From Rhodobacteraceae bacterium UBA6213 (lineage in GTDB: Bacteria; Pseudomonadota; Alphaproteobacteria; Rhodobacterales; Rhodobacteraceae), in contig DISJ01000008.1 of the NCBI GenBank assembly GCA_002421605.1, positions 309,630-373,629 on the forward strand: DNA of 64,000 nt. The letters are read 5' to 3'. A program made the position numbers and the translations under genes. This document shows positions 44,231 to 53,166 of the stretch, piece by piece. A model generated the notes under the pieces. That model was given only the letters and a program-made list of their open reading frames with translations, was not told the origin of the DNA and searched no databases. Every line of letters starts with the position of its first letter. The stretch's first letter is position 1.

Positions 44231-45296
44231 GATGCTGGCGCCGGGCGGATGCATCGGCATTCTGGGCGGCGGCCAACTTGGCCGGATGCTTGCTGTTGCC
44301 GCATCGCGGCTGGGTCTGCGCGCGCATATCTTCGAGCCGGGCGATAACCCGCCCGCAGGCCAGGTTGCATGGCGCGTGACCAAGGCGGGGTACGATGATG
44401 CGGTGGCCTTGCGGGCTTTTGCCGCCTCGGTCGATGTCATCACCTTTGAGTTTGAAAACATCCCGACTTCGGCGCTCAACATTCTGGAAAGCCTGCGCCC
44501 GATCCGCCCGGGGCGGCGTGCATTGGCAATCAGTCAGGACCGGATCGCGGAAAAGACATTTCTCAACGGTATCGGTCTGGCCACGGCGCCTTGGGCAGCG
44601 GTGACCGACGCGGCCGCTCTGCGCGCCGCACTGGCGCAGATCGGGGCGCCTGCTGTGCTCAAGACAAATCGGTTGGGCTATGACGGCAAGGGTCAGGCGC
44701 GGATCAATGCACCCGCCGAAGCTGCCGCAGCGCTGACGGCGATGGCGGGGGCAGACGCCGTGCTGGAAGGTTTCGTCCACTTTTCCCGCGAGGTATCGGT
44801 GATCGCCGCGCGCGGGATTTCAGGCGAGGTTGCGGCCTATGACCCGGGCGAAAACGTGCATCGGGGCGGCATTTTGCACACCACCACCGTTCCCGCGCAC
44901 CTTACCCCCGCCGAACGGTCGGATGCCGTGCTGATCGCCGCGCGTATTCTGAACGCGCTCGATTATGTCGGGGTGCTTGGGGTCGAGCTGTTCGTTTCGC
45001 CCGAGGGGCTGCTGGTCAACGAAATTGCGCCGCGTGTGCACAATTCGGGGCATTGGACGCAAGCAGGCTGCGCGGTCGATCAATTTGAGCAGCACATTCG
45101 CGCCATAGCAGGTTGGCCCTTGGGCGATGGCAGCCGCTATGCAGATGTGGAGATGACCAACCTGATCGGTGATGACGTGGCGCACCTGCCCGCGCTTGCG
45201 CGTGAAGCGGGCGCTTCGATCCACCTCTACGGCAAGGCTGAGGCCCGGGCGGGCCGCAAGATGGGTCATGTGAACCGGGCGCTGAGGCGCGGCTGA
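44223..45296 (+). CDS. purK: N5-carboxyaminoimidazole ribonucleotide synthase
   Basis: A 357-residue ATP-grasp enzyme. CIGILGGGQLGRMLAVAA is the N-terminal loop, AVLKTNRLGYDGKGQ carries the ATP-binding lysine and Gly-rich loop, and NEIAPRVHNSGHWT the metal-binding glutamate/asparagine. It carboxylates AIR with bicarbonate and ATP to give the PurE substrate. Start codon lies inside purE, indicating coupling. It ends ten bases from the convergent crotonase gene. Confidence 0.94.
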   Translation: MTEMLAPGGCIGILGGGQLGRMLAVAASRLGLRAHIFEPGDNPPAGQVAWRVTKAGYDDAVALRAFAASVDVITFEFENIPTSALNILESLRPIRPGRRALAISQDRIAEKTFLNGIGLATAPWAAVTDAAALRAALAQIGAPAVLKTNRLGYDGKGQARINAPAEAAAALTAMAGADAVLEGFVHFSREVSVIAARGISGEVAAYDPGENVHRGGILHTTTVPAHLTPAERSDAVLIAARILNALDYVGVLGVELFVSPEGLLVNEIAPRVHNSGHWTQAGCAVDQFEQHIRAIAGWPLGDGSRYADVEMTNLIGDDVAHLPALAREAGASIHLYGKAEARAGRKMGHVNRALRRG

Positions 45297-45305
45297 AGTG
45301 CCGCC

Positions 45306-46106
45306 CTATTCAGGCCGCACCCGCGCTGCCGTGCCCTTGGCAAAAGCATCAAGGCGCGCGCGCGCTGCGGGTTGGGTGTTGACCACACCCGCCAACACCG
45401 ACTCGGCATAGGCCGCATCAAGACCCGACATGTTTTGCATATGGCTGATGCCAGAGCAGACGGCAAAGTTGGAAAGCGGGGTATTGGCGGCAATGGCATG
45501 GGCTAGCGCAAAGGCTTTCTGCTCGCTCGACCCTTCGACAAGATACTGGCATAGGCCGATTTCCACCGCCTCGGCCCCTTTGTAGATGCGGCCTGTCAGC
45601 ATCATATCGATCATCCGCGCCTTGCCCACCAGATCTGCCACGCGGATCGTCGCGCCGCCGCCGGTGAACAGCCCACGGCTACCCTCGGGCAGCGCGAAAT
45701 AGGTAGAGGCGTCGGCCACGCGAATATGCGCCGCCGAGGCCAGCTCTAGCCCGCCGCCCACCACCGCACCCTTCAACGCCGCGATGATCGGCACACCGCC
45801 ATATTCCATCTTGTTGAATGCTTCATGCCAGCGCAGGCACAGGTGCATGAATGCCTCGGGGCTGCGGTCGGCGTCGTGGTGTTCCACCAGATCAAGCCCG
45901 GCGCAAAAATGCGTGCCTTCCGCGCGCAACACCACTGCGCGCACACCCGAGCGCGGCAGCAGTGTGAAAACATCCACCAACTCCTCGATCGTTGCGGCGT
46001 CGAGCGCATTGCGCTTGGCAGCACGGTTGAGGCTGAGCGTCGCGACACCTTCGGCATCGACCAAGAGGGTAAGGTTAAGCAAAGCCAGATCGTCTAGGTG
46101 CCGCAT
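45306..46106 (-). CDS. Enoyl-CoA hydratase/isomerase (crotonase) family protein
   Basis: A 266-residue crotonase-fold protein. The first oxyanion-hole segment is HFCAGLDLVEHH and the second GAVVGGGLELASAAHIRVAD, with LSLNRAAKRNALDAAT near the N terminus. Acyl-CoA substrate is unknown. ATG 46106 has AGGAG eight bases upstream, a better fit than ATG 46112, which is only three bases from it. It is divergent from the nucleotidase gene. Confidence 0.85.
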   Translation of the reverse strand: MRHLDDLALLNLTLLVDAEGVATLSLNRAAKRNALDAATIEELVDVFTLLPRSGVRAVVLRAEGTHFCAGLDLVEHHDADRSPEAFMHLCLRWHEAFNKMEYGGVPIIAALKGAVVGGGLELASAAHIRVADASTYFALPEGSRGLFTGGGATIRVADLVGKARMIDMMLTGRIYKGAEAVEIGLCQYLVEGSSEQKAFALAHAIAANTPLSNFAVCSGISHMQNMSGLDAAYAESVLAGVVNTQPAARARLDAFAKGTAARVRPE

Positions 46107-46251
46107 CGCCATTTCTCCTAAAAGGTGTCGGGCGGCAGAGTGGCGGCTGGTAGCGGCGATGTCCACTGCTCTGGCATGTGCCGCCCTTCACGCACTTGCC
46201 ACAAAACGCGGTTAGATGTTCACTTAAGTATCGTTCAGGGAGGATGACAGC

Positions 46252-48210
46252 ATGTCGATTCGACTTACACGCCGCGGCTTCATCGCGGGCACCACCGGGT
46301 TGCTTGTGTTGCACCCGTTTTCGGCGCGCGCTCAGGCAGGCCAAGCGCATCTGCGCATCATGGAAACCACTGACCTGCATGTGCATGTGTTTCCCTATGA
46401 TTACTACGCCGACAAGCCAATAGACACCGTCGGTCTGGCCCGCGCTGCGACGTTGATCGAAGGGGTGCGCGCCGAATCCACCAACTCGATCCTGCTCGAC
46501 AATGGCGACTTTCTGCAGGGCAACCCGCTTGGCGATTACATCGCCTATGAACGTGGCATGGCCGATGGTGCCATGCACCCGGTCGTCGCGGCCATGAACG
46601 TGCTGGGCTATGACGCCTCGACGCTGGGCAACCACGAATTCAACTACGGCCTGCCCTTCTTGATGAACTCTGTCGCTGGGGCCAATTTTCCGATCATTTC
46701 AGCCAACGTCATCAAGAAAATGGGCGCATCGCCGCGCGAAGATGAAACGCTGCTGCCGCCCTACATCATTATCGATCGCGAGATTGTCGATGGTGCCGGG
46801 GCCAGTTATCCGATCCGCATTGGTTTGATCGGCTTCGTGCCGCCGCAGATCATGAACTGGGATCGCAAGCACCTTGAAGGCAACGTTTCCACCCGCGACA
46901 TCGTTGCCACCGCCAAGGCCTGGGTGCCGCAGATGAAGGAAGAGGGCGCCGATATCATCATCGCGCTCTGCCATTCCGGCATTGGCGCGGCAGAGGCGAG
47001 CGATGGCATGGAAAACGCCGCGATCCCGCTGGCGGCGGTTGAAGGCATCGACGCCATCGTTACTGGCCACGCGCACCAAGTGTTTCCCGGCCCCACCTTT
47101 GACGGGCGCGCGGGCACCGACAATGCCACCGGCACGATCATGGGCAAGCCCGGTGTGATGGCGGGATTCTGGGGTAGCCACATGGGGCTGATCGACCTGA
47201 TGTTGGAACGCGATGGTGACACATGGCGCATCGGCGCGCACACCTCTGAGGCGCGACCGATTTCGCGGCGCGAAGAAGACCGCTCGATCACCGCGCTGGT
47301 TCAGGATTACCCGCCGGTCTTGGCGGCAGCACAGGTGGAACACGACGCCACGCTCGACTATGTGCGCCGCGCCGTGGGCAAGACCGATGCCCCGCTTTAC
47401 AGCTACTTTGCCTTGGTGGCCGACGACCCTTCGGTGCAGATCGTGTCGATTGCGCAGATGTGGTATATCAAGCAGATGCTGGCGGGCACCGAATATGCGG
47501 ACCTGCCGCTTTTGTCCGCAGCCGCCCCCTTCAAGGCCGGTGGCCGTGGCGGGCCGGAGTATTACACCGACGTTCCAATCGGCGATGTTGCGATCAAGAA
47601 CGTGGCCGACCTGTACCTGTACCCCAACACCGTGCAGGCGGTGGTGGTGACCGGAGCGCAGTTGAAAGGCTGGCTGGAACGCTCGGCGGGCATGTTTAAT
47701 CAGATCACCCCCGGCATGGCCGATCAGGTGCTGCTGAGCGCCGATTTCCCCAGCTACAATTTCGACGTGATGGATGGGGTCACCTACAAGATCGACCTCT
47801 CGCAACCCCCGATGTTTGCCACCGACGGCACGGTGATAAACCCCGATACCAATCGGATTGTTGATCTGGCGTATATGGGCGCACCGGTCGATGCTGCAGC
47901 GCGTTTTGTGGTGGCAACCAACAACTATCGCGCCTCGGGTGGTGGCAGCTTCCCGGGTGCCGATGGATCAACCGTGATCTTCGAGGCACCCGATACGAAC
48001 CGCGATGTGATCGTGCGCTATATCGTGGAACAAGGCACGATCAACCCCGCCGCCGACGGCAACTGGGGCTTTGCATCAATGCCGGGAACCTCGGTTCTGT
48101 TCGATACTGGACCGGGTGGCGCGCAATATGCCGCATCCGTTCCGGGCGTGAAGATCGAGGCGGCTGGCGAAGGGCCAGACGGCTTCGCTCGGTTCCGCAT
48201 CGCGCTGTAA
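46252..48210 (+). CDS. cpdB: Periplasmic 2',3'-cyclic-nucleotide 2'-phosphodiesterase / 3'-nucleotidase
   Basis: A 652-residue calcineurin-like metallophosphoesterase. A twin-arginine signal peptide (RLTRRGFIAGTTGLLVLHPF, cleavage near ARA) sends a folded enzyme to the periplasm. Metal ligands lie in METTDLHVHVF, LLDNGDFLQGNPLGDY, TLGNHEFNYGL, ALCHSGIG and VTGHAHQVFPG. A C-terminal 5'-nucleotidase domain follows (from about residue 370). It scavenges cyclic and 3'-nucleotides. E. coli CpdB uses a Sec signal, so Tat export here is a variation. GGGAGG precedes ATG 46252. Confidence 0.92.
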   Translation: MSIRLTRRGFIAGTTGLLVLHPFSARAQAGQAHLRIMETTDLHVHVFPYDYYADKPIDTVGLARAATLIEGVRAESTNSILLDNGDFLQGNPLGDYIAYERGMADGAMHPVVAAMNVLGYDASTLGNHEFNYGLPFLMNSVAGANFPIISANVIKKMGASPREDETLLPPYIIIDREIVDGAGASYPIRIGLIGFVPPQIMNWDRKHLEGNVSTRDIVATAKAWVPQMKEEGADIIIALCHSGIGAAEASDGMENAAIPLAAVEGIDAIVTGHAHQVFPGPTFDGRAGTDNATGTIMGKPGVMAGFWGSHMGLIDLMLERDGDTWRIGAHTSEARPISRREEDRSITALVQDYPPVLAAAQVEHDATLDYVRRAVGKTDAPLYSYFALVADDPSVQIVSIAQMWYIKQMLAGTEYADLPLLSAAAPFKAGGRGGPEYYTDVPIGDVAIKNVADLYLYPNTVQAVVVTGAQLKGWLERSAGMFNQITPGMADQVLLSADFPSYNFDVMDGVTYKIDLSQPPMFATDGTVINPDTNRIVDLAYMGAPVDAAARFVVATNNYRASGGGSFPGADGSTVIFEAPDTNRDVIVRYIVEQGTINPAADGNWGFASMPGTSVLFDTGPGGAQYAASVPGVKIEAAGEGPDGFARFRIAL

Positions 48211-48230
48211 AAAACGCGTGGCTGCGCCCA

Positions 48231-48761
48231 TCAGGTCGCGGCCACAGCCCTGCGCGATGCCGCAAGTTGCGCGACAAAGGTTGCCCGCGCGGGGTTCGCG
48301 CCAGTGGGCAAGCATACAACAACGCTTTCGGCCCAGTCGAGATACGCCATGCGACGGTCTTGCGACCAGCCAACCGGCGGCGCTTCGGCCACCGCGCGAA
48401 TGTTGGAAAGCTTGTCGCAGATTTTCACCAGCGCCGCCTCGGGCGATTTGTGCGATGCGTTCGCCACCTGCAGCTCTTTGCGACGCTCTTTCGACAGCGA
48501 CTTGTCGTCTGTCAACTCCAGCACCAGCGCGGCAACCGCGTCGCCAAACTGTGCGCGCAGATCTTCCGGCTGGGTTGGGCAATCTTCGATGGTGTCGTGC
48601 AGCCAAGCCGCGCACACCGCCGCCTCAGAGCCGCCAAAACGCGCAACAAGTGCTGCGACTTCGGCAAGGTGCTCGGTATAAGGCGCAGCCTCGGGCCCTT
48701 TGCGGGTCTGCCCGGCGTGGGCAATTTCGGCAAACTGGCGCGCGGTATCAATAAGGGACAT
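48231..48761 (-). CDS. HD-domain phosphohydrolase (SpoT hydrolase-like)
   Basis: A 176-residue protein beginning LIDTARQFAEIAHAGQTRKG and PYTEHLAEVAALVARFG, with the HD pair in AAWLHDTIEDC and the NASHKSPEAALVKICDKLSN closing motif. This is the architecture of small (p)ppGpp hydrolases (Mesh1/SAH type), which lack a synthetase domain. Substrate is inferred. ATG 48761 has AAAGGAG upstream. It is convergent with cpdB, 20 bases apart. Confidence 0.82.
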   Translation of the reverse strand: MSLIDTARQFAEIAHAGQTRKGPEAAPYTEHLAEVAALVARFGGSEAAVCAAWLHDTIEDCPTQPEDLRAQFGDAVAALVLELTDDKSLSKERRKELQVANASHKSPEAALVKICDKLSNIRAVAEAPPVGWSQDRRMAYLDWAESVVVCLPTGANPARATFVAQLAASRRAVAAT

Positions 48762-48864
48762 ACAAGCTCCTTTAGAAGGGCGCAGGCGCAAGCCGCGTCT
48801 GCGGCAGGATAAAGATATCGGAAATGCAGACCTATCTGCGCCATCACATCGGCGAGAAACGCCG

Positions 48865-48898
48865 AAAAAGTAAAGGCCGCACCCAACCGGGTGCGGCC
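48865..48898 (-). terminator. Rho-independent terminator of tig
   Basis: On the minus strand GGCCGCACCC and GGGTGCGGCC form ten perfect pairs around a four-base loop, followed by TTTACTTTTT. It begins 28 bases beyond the tig stop. Confidence 0.92.
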
Positions 48899-48926
48899 TG
48901 AAACCACATCGCGTAGCGACGACGCC

Positions 48927-50261
48927 TCAGAGTTCGTCGAGCGCCTCGACAGCCGCTTCCAGTTCCAACTTGGTCATCACCTTGTCGCTGACCGTGACAC
49001 CGGCCACGATAAAGTCGATCACCTTGTCTTCAAACAGTGGTGCGCGGATCTGTTGCTGCACCTGTGCGTTCTTTTGCACATATTCGAAGAAGGCGCGCTC
49101 CTGCCCCGGATACTCGCGCGCTTGCGCCAGAATCGCCTGGGTCATTTCGGCGTCGCTGACCTCGACCTTTTCGGTACGGCCAAGCTCGGCCAAAAGCAGC
49201 CCGAGGCGCACGCGGCGTTCGGCCAGTTTCAGATGCTCTTCGCTCGGCTCGATCGCATCGTGGTTATGGCCGTGATCCTCGGGGTGATCTTCGTGCCAAA
49301 GCGTGTGCGCGATCTGCCCGGCCTCGGCGGCAACAAGGCTTGGCGGCAGGTCAAACTTTACCTGCGCGTCAAGCTGGTCGAGCAGCGCGCGCTTGAGAAT
49401 GGCGCGCGATGCGCCCGCGTATTCAGCCTCGAGCCGCTCTGCGACCTGTGCCTTCAGCGCGGCGAGGTCTTCGGCACCGAACCGTTTGGCCAGTTCATCG
49501 TTGATCTCGGCGGTTTTCGGGGCGCGCACGGCTTTGACCGTGCAGGCGAACACGGCGGCTTTGCCGGCCAGATGCTGGGCACCGTAGTTTTCGGGGAAGG
49601 ATACGTTGACCGAAACCTCATCGCCCGCCTTGACGCCGACCAGTTGCGCCTCAAACCCCGGAATGAACGAGTTCGAGCCGAGCACCAGCGGGTAATCTTC
49701 TGCAGCGCCGCCTTCAAAGGCTTCGCCATCGACCGAACCTTTGAAGTCGATCACAACCTGATCGCCGTCTTTGGCTTTGGCACCTTTTTTGCGGTCCTCA
49801 AAGATCTGTGCGTTCTTGGCCAGACCTTCCAGCGCCTCGGTGATCGCGGCATCGTCGGCCTTTACGACAACACGCTCCAGCGTGATGCCGCCAAGTTCGA
49901 TGCCGGGGATCTCGGGCAACCGCTCGTAGGCAACCGAGACAGTGAAGTCCTGTCCCTCTTTCCAATTCTCGCCATCGACCATTTCGACCTTGGGCTGCAT
50001 CGCCGGGCGATCGCCGCTGGACGTGAGAAGGTCGCGCATGGCGCTGTCGATTGCTTCTTGCATCGCGTCGCCCAAAATCCGCGCACCGTATTGCTTGCGC
50101 AGCAGCGCCATCGGAACCTTGCCCTTGCGAAAGCCCTTCATCTCGACCTCTGGGGCAGCTTCCATGAGCTTTTCCGTCACCTTCGCTTCAAGCTCAGTGG
50201 CAGTCACGGTAATGGTATAGCCGCGCTTGAGGCCATCGTTGAGGGTCTCTGTGACCTGCAT
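48927..50261 (-). CDS. tig: Trigger factor
   Basis: A 444-residue ribosome-associated chaperone and peptidyl-prolyl isomerase. The N-terminal domain carries the ribosome-docking loop MKGFRKGKVPMALLRKQYG. A central FKBP-type domain starts around residue 160 (GDQVVIDFKGSVDGEAFEGG), and a helical C-terminal cradle with acidic residues follows. It binds nascent chains at the tunnel exit. AAGGAA precedes ATG 50261. tRNA-Leu lies upstream on the same strand, 114 bases from the start. Confidence 0.95.
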   Translation of the reverse strand: MQVTETLNDGLKRGYTITVTATELEAKVTEKLMEAAPEVEMKGFRKGKVPMALLRKQYGARILGDAMQEAIDSAMRDLLTSSGDRPAMQPKVEMVDGENWKEGQDFTVSVAYERLPEIPGIELGGITLERVVVKADDAAITEALEGLAKNAQIFEDRKKGAKAKDGDQVVIDFKGSVDGEAFEGGAAEDYPLVLGSNSFIPGFEAQLVGVKAGDEVSVNVSFPENYGAQHLAGKAAVFACTVKAVRAPKTAEINDELAKRFGAEDLAALKAQVAERLEAEYAGASRAILKRALLDQLDAQVKFDLPPSLVAAEAGQIAHTLWHEDHPEDHGHNHDAIEPSEEHLKLAERRVRLGLLLAELGRTEKVEVSDAEMTQAILAQAREYPGQERAFFEYVQKNAQVQQQIRAPLFEDKVIDFIVAGVTVSDKVMTKLELEAAVEALDEL

Positions 50262-50375
50262 GGGGGGGTTCCTTCGTTATGGTGGCCGCCACACGCGGCT
50301 TGTGCTAAATCAGCCGCCCTTCTATTGGGCGCTTGCCTTGCTGGCAAGGCGAAAAGGCACTCAGCTTTGGCCGTA

Positions 50376-50461
50376 TGGTGCGGATGAAGGGACTCGAACC
50401 CCCACGCCTTTTGGGCGCCAGAACCTAAATCTGGTGCGTCTACCAGTTTCGCCACACCCGC
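50376..50461 (-). tRNA. tRNA-Leu (TAG)
   Basis: A class II tRNA on the minus strand with encoded CCA. Acceptor GCGGGTG pairs with CATCCGC (one G-T). The anticodon arm is CCAGA-TTTAGGT-TCTGG, anticodon TAG (50427-50425). A long variable arm lies around GCCCAAAAGGC, and the T arm contains GGTTCGAGTCC. Confidence 0.95.
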
Positions 50462-50588
50462 AACAGTCGCTCAATTAGCAGCCTATTAGTCAGGTTGCGA
50501 GGGGGCTGCCTAAAAAAAGCCTCGCGAATATCGATTTCTTGGCCTAAAGTTGGAAAAAAATAAAGAGCAGGCAATACAGGATTACCCC

Positions 50589-51107
50589 ATGTCACATGTG
50601 ACTGAGGGGCGCATTGTCGGGGCAAACCTTGACGTGCGTCTGGACGAGCAAGAATCTTTCGGATTCTTTGCGATTGCGCAGGGTGCGGGCATTTTGACGC
50701 TCGACGGTTTGCTGCCGGTTGAATACCTGAACCCCGGCGATCGGATCGTTACACGCGCCGGCGCGATGCGGTTGCGCGCGGTGCACGTCAGCGTGGCGCA
50801 GGTGCCACTGATCCGGGTTGCGCCCTCCGCACTTGGGCATGATCGCCCCGATCAGGCGCTGTTACTGGCCCCCGACACCGAGGTGCTGGTGCGCGATTGG
50901 CGCGCCAAGGCCATGTTTGGTAAGACGCAAGCCCTTGTTCCAATATCGCGTTTGGTTGATGGCGATTACGTCACCCGTGTTCCGGGCAGCAAGCGGCGCC
51001 TGTTCTCGCTCGAGTTCGATACACCTCAGGTCGTTTATGCCGATGGTGTCGAGATCGGCTGCGCCGCAGTGCGCAGCACCGTTTCAGCAAACAGCGAAGC
51101 GGCCTGA
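50589..51107 (+). CDS. Hint (Hedgehog/intein)-domain protein 2
   Basis: A 172-residue protein made mostly of a Hint-like fold: GAGILTLDGLLPVEYLNPGD, then VTRAGAMRLRAVHVSVAQVP and VYADGVEIGCAAVRSTVS. The opening motif AGILTLDG lacks the Cys/Ser used for splicing. It has no long leader, unlike the Hint protein at 38079. An AGGA site supports ATG 50589; the frame is open farther up from a TTG. It is convergent with nnrDE. Confidence 0.7.
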   Translation: MSHVTEGRIVGANLDVRLDEQESFGFFAIAQGAGILTLDGLLPVEYLNPGDRIVTRAGAMRLRAVHVSVAQVPLIRVAPSALGHDRPDQALLLAPDTEVLVRDWRAKAMFGKTQALVPISRLVDGDYVTRVPGSKRRLFSLEFDTPQVVYADGVEIGCAAVRSTVSANSEAA

Positions 51108-51114
51108 ACCCGGC

Positions 51115-52602
51115 TCACGCCCCCAGCGTGCGCAGCACCCCCGGCAAAGCTTCGGGCAAGTCTTCGGCGATCAGCCCGGGGCCAAAGCTTCGTGCCGCCT
51201 CCACATGCAGGAACGCGGCGGTTTCGGCGGCTTGCATCGGTGCTGCCCCCCGCGCCAGAAGCCCCGCGATCATGCCCGTCAGCACATCGCCCGCCCCTGC
51301 AGTGGCCAACCATGGTGCGGCGCGGCCATAGGCCGCAGCATGCAGCGCGCTTTGCCCCTCGGCGTTCGCAATCACTGTATCTGCTCCTTTGAGCAGCACC
51401 GTGCAACCCGCGCGTTGCGCCGCCGCGCGCACGGCATCAAGTCGCGAGTAACCCGCCGTGCCAAGCCGAGCTGCAAGGTCTGGGAATAACCGCGCGAACT
51501 CGCCCAAGTGCGGAGTCAGCACGGCATCGGCGTGCAAACGTTCAAATAGGTTGTCCGGCGCCTCTTCAAAGGCGCTCAGCGCATCGGCATCAAGCACCGT
51601 CGCGCGTCGAAGCGAAAGTGCGACCGGCACCATTTCACGCGCACGCGCCAGCCCAAGCCCGGGGCCAAGTGCCAGTGCGTTGATCCGCACGTCGGCCAGA
51701 ATACCGCGCAGGCTGTAGCCATCGGCCAGTGCCACCAGCATCACCGCATCAAGCCGCGCGGCGTTTTCGGCCAGTGCCGCCTGCGGGCAAGCAAGCGTGA
51801 CCAGCCCCGCCCCCATCCGCAGCGCCGCACGCGCGGCAAGCCGCGCCGCCCCGCCCCGCCCCGATCCTCCAGCCAAGATCATCGCATGACCATGCTGGAA
51901 CTTGTGCGCATAGGGCGATTTGGCAAGCGGCGTGCTTGGCGCGTCAAGCAGCCGCGTCAGGGCCGTGGCGGCCTCTGGCGTTAGGCCGATGTCGGCCACC
52001 ACCAGGCGACCGCAGGATTGTGGGCCCGCACCGAGGTAGTGGCCGGGCTTCGCGGCGTGGAAAGTGACAGTCAAGCTGGCGGTAAGCGCAGGCTCGACCA
52101 AAGCACCGGTATCTGCGTCAAGCCCGCTTGGCAGGTCGATGGCAACAAGGCGCGGGCGCAGGGTGCGCAATGCCTCGGCCTGCGGTGTCGGCGGCATCGG
52201 GCGCGACATTCCAATGCCGAATAGCGCATCGACAACCAGATCAAAATCCCCCGCATTGGCATCGAAAGCGCCAAAATCCGCAACCGGACCAAGCGCGCGC
52301 CAGCGCACGCGCATCGCCTCGGCGTCGGGCGGCATCTGCACGGGCGCGGCGTATTGGAAGACGCGCACCGCCCAGCCTGCCTGATGCAGCAGTCTAGCCA
52401 CCGCGAATCCGTCGCCGCCATTGTTGCCCGGCCCCGCAAGCACCACCACGCGGCCCGCCACAAGATCGGGCAATTCGCGCGCGATGGCTTCAACCACGCC
52501 TGCCGCTGCACTCTCTATCAATTGCTCCCCGCTGACGGCGCCCGAGGCGATCGCTGCAGCCTCAATGGCGCGCATTTGTGCAGTTGTGACGAGTTCGCTC
52601 AT
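51115..52602 (-). CDS. nnrD: Bifunctional NAD(P)HX epimerase / ADP-dependent NAD(P)HX dehydratase
   Basis: A 495-residue fusion as in E. coli Nnr. The N-terminal YjeF domain (about 1-210) has the VVVLAGPGNNGGDGFAVARL loop and epimerises hydrated NAD(P)H. The C-terminal ribokinase-like domain (from about 225) has the GGSGRGGAARLAARAALRMG segment and the APWLATAGAGDVLTGMIAGL anion hole, and dehydrates S-NAD(P)HX. ATG 52602 starts MSELVTTAQMRAIEA, the family N terminus. It is divergent from glnB. Confidence 0.92.
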   Translation of the reverse strand: MSELVTTAQMRAIEAAAIASGAVSGEQLIESAAAGVVEAIARELPDLVAGRVVVLAGPGNNGGDGFAVARLLHQAGWAVRVFQYAAPVQMPPDAEAMRVRWRALGPVADFGAFDANAGDFDLVVDALFGIGMSRPMPPTPQAEALRTLRPRLVAIDLPSGLDADTGALVEPALTASLTVTFHAAKPGHYLGAGPQSCGRLVVADIGLTPEAATALTRLLDAPSTPLAKSPYAHKFQHGHAMILAGGSGRGGAARLAARAALRMGAGLVTLACPQAALAENAARLDAVMLVALADGYSLRGILADVRINALALGPGLGLARAREMVPVALSLRRATVLDADALSAFEEAPDNLFERLHADAVLTPHLGEFARLFPDLAARLGTAGYSRLDAVRAAAQRAGCTVLLKGADTVIANAEGQSALHAAAYGRAAPWLATAGAGDVLTGMIAGLLARGAAPMQAAETAAFLHVEAARSFGPGLIAEDLPEALPGVLRTLGA

Positions 52603-52775
52603 GTTTATGCCTGCGAAGTTCGCAAACCGCCCGCCTTCAGGGCGTTTTGCACAATTTTTAGGCGACGCCGGGAGAATCCCGCCTTCGACCTTGACCACCC
52701 CAGCCTAGCCGATTGCCCGCCACGGGCGAAAGTGGTCAGACGGGTCGGAACAAGCATACGGAGGAATCGCAGGCC

Positions 52776-53114
52776 ATGAAAAAGATCGAGGCGATCATCA
52801 AGCCGTTCAAACTCGACGAGGTCAAGGAAGCGCTGCAGGAAGCGGGGATTCAGGGCCTGAGTGTGATTGAGGTAAAAGGGTTCGGTCGCCAGAAAGGGCA
52901 CACCGAACTGTATCGTGGCGCCGAATACGTGGTCGATTTTCTACCCAAGGTGAAAATCGAAATGGTGCTTCCAGACGAGATGGTCGAAACGGCAATCGAG
53001 GCCATCGTCGGCGCCGCGCGTACCGAGAAGATCGGTGACGGCAAGATTTTCGTCTCGCCTATCGAACAGGCGATCCGCATCCGCACCGGCGAAACCGGCG
53101 ACGATGCTCTTTAA
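52776..53114 (+). CDS. glnB: Nitrogen regulatory protein P-II
   Basis: A 112-residue PII protein. The T-loop ELYRGAEYVVDF has the uridylylation tyrosine at residue 51, the B-loop TEKIGDGKIFV binds ATP, and the N terminus MKKIEAIIKPFKLDEVKEAL is canonical. It senses 2-oxoglutarate and ATP/ADP and controls GlnE/NtrB. It is 52 bases upstream of glnA on the same strand. A short GC hairpin (GGCGG-CACG-CCGCC, 53121-53134) lies in the spacer and could set the glnB:glnA ratio. Confidence 0.94.
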   Translation: MKKIEAIIKPFKLDEVKEALQEAGIQGLSVIEVKGFGRQKGHTELYRGAEYVVDFLPKVKIEMVLPDEMVETAIEAIVGAARTEKIGDGKIFVSPIEQAIRIRTGETGDDAL

Positions 53115-53166
53115 GTTTCGGGCGGCACGCCGCCTGACAGAAATGCTCTAACGAAAGGGTGAAATA

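Noticed and set aside
50335..50350. GCCTTGC-TG-GCAAGGC palindrome between tig and tRNA-Leu as a terminator
   Set aside because: Loop too tight and no T tract on either strand.
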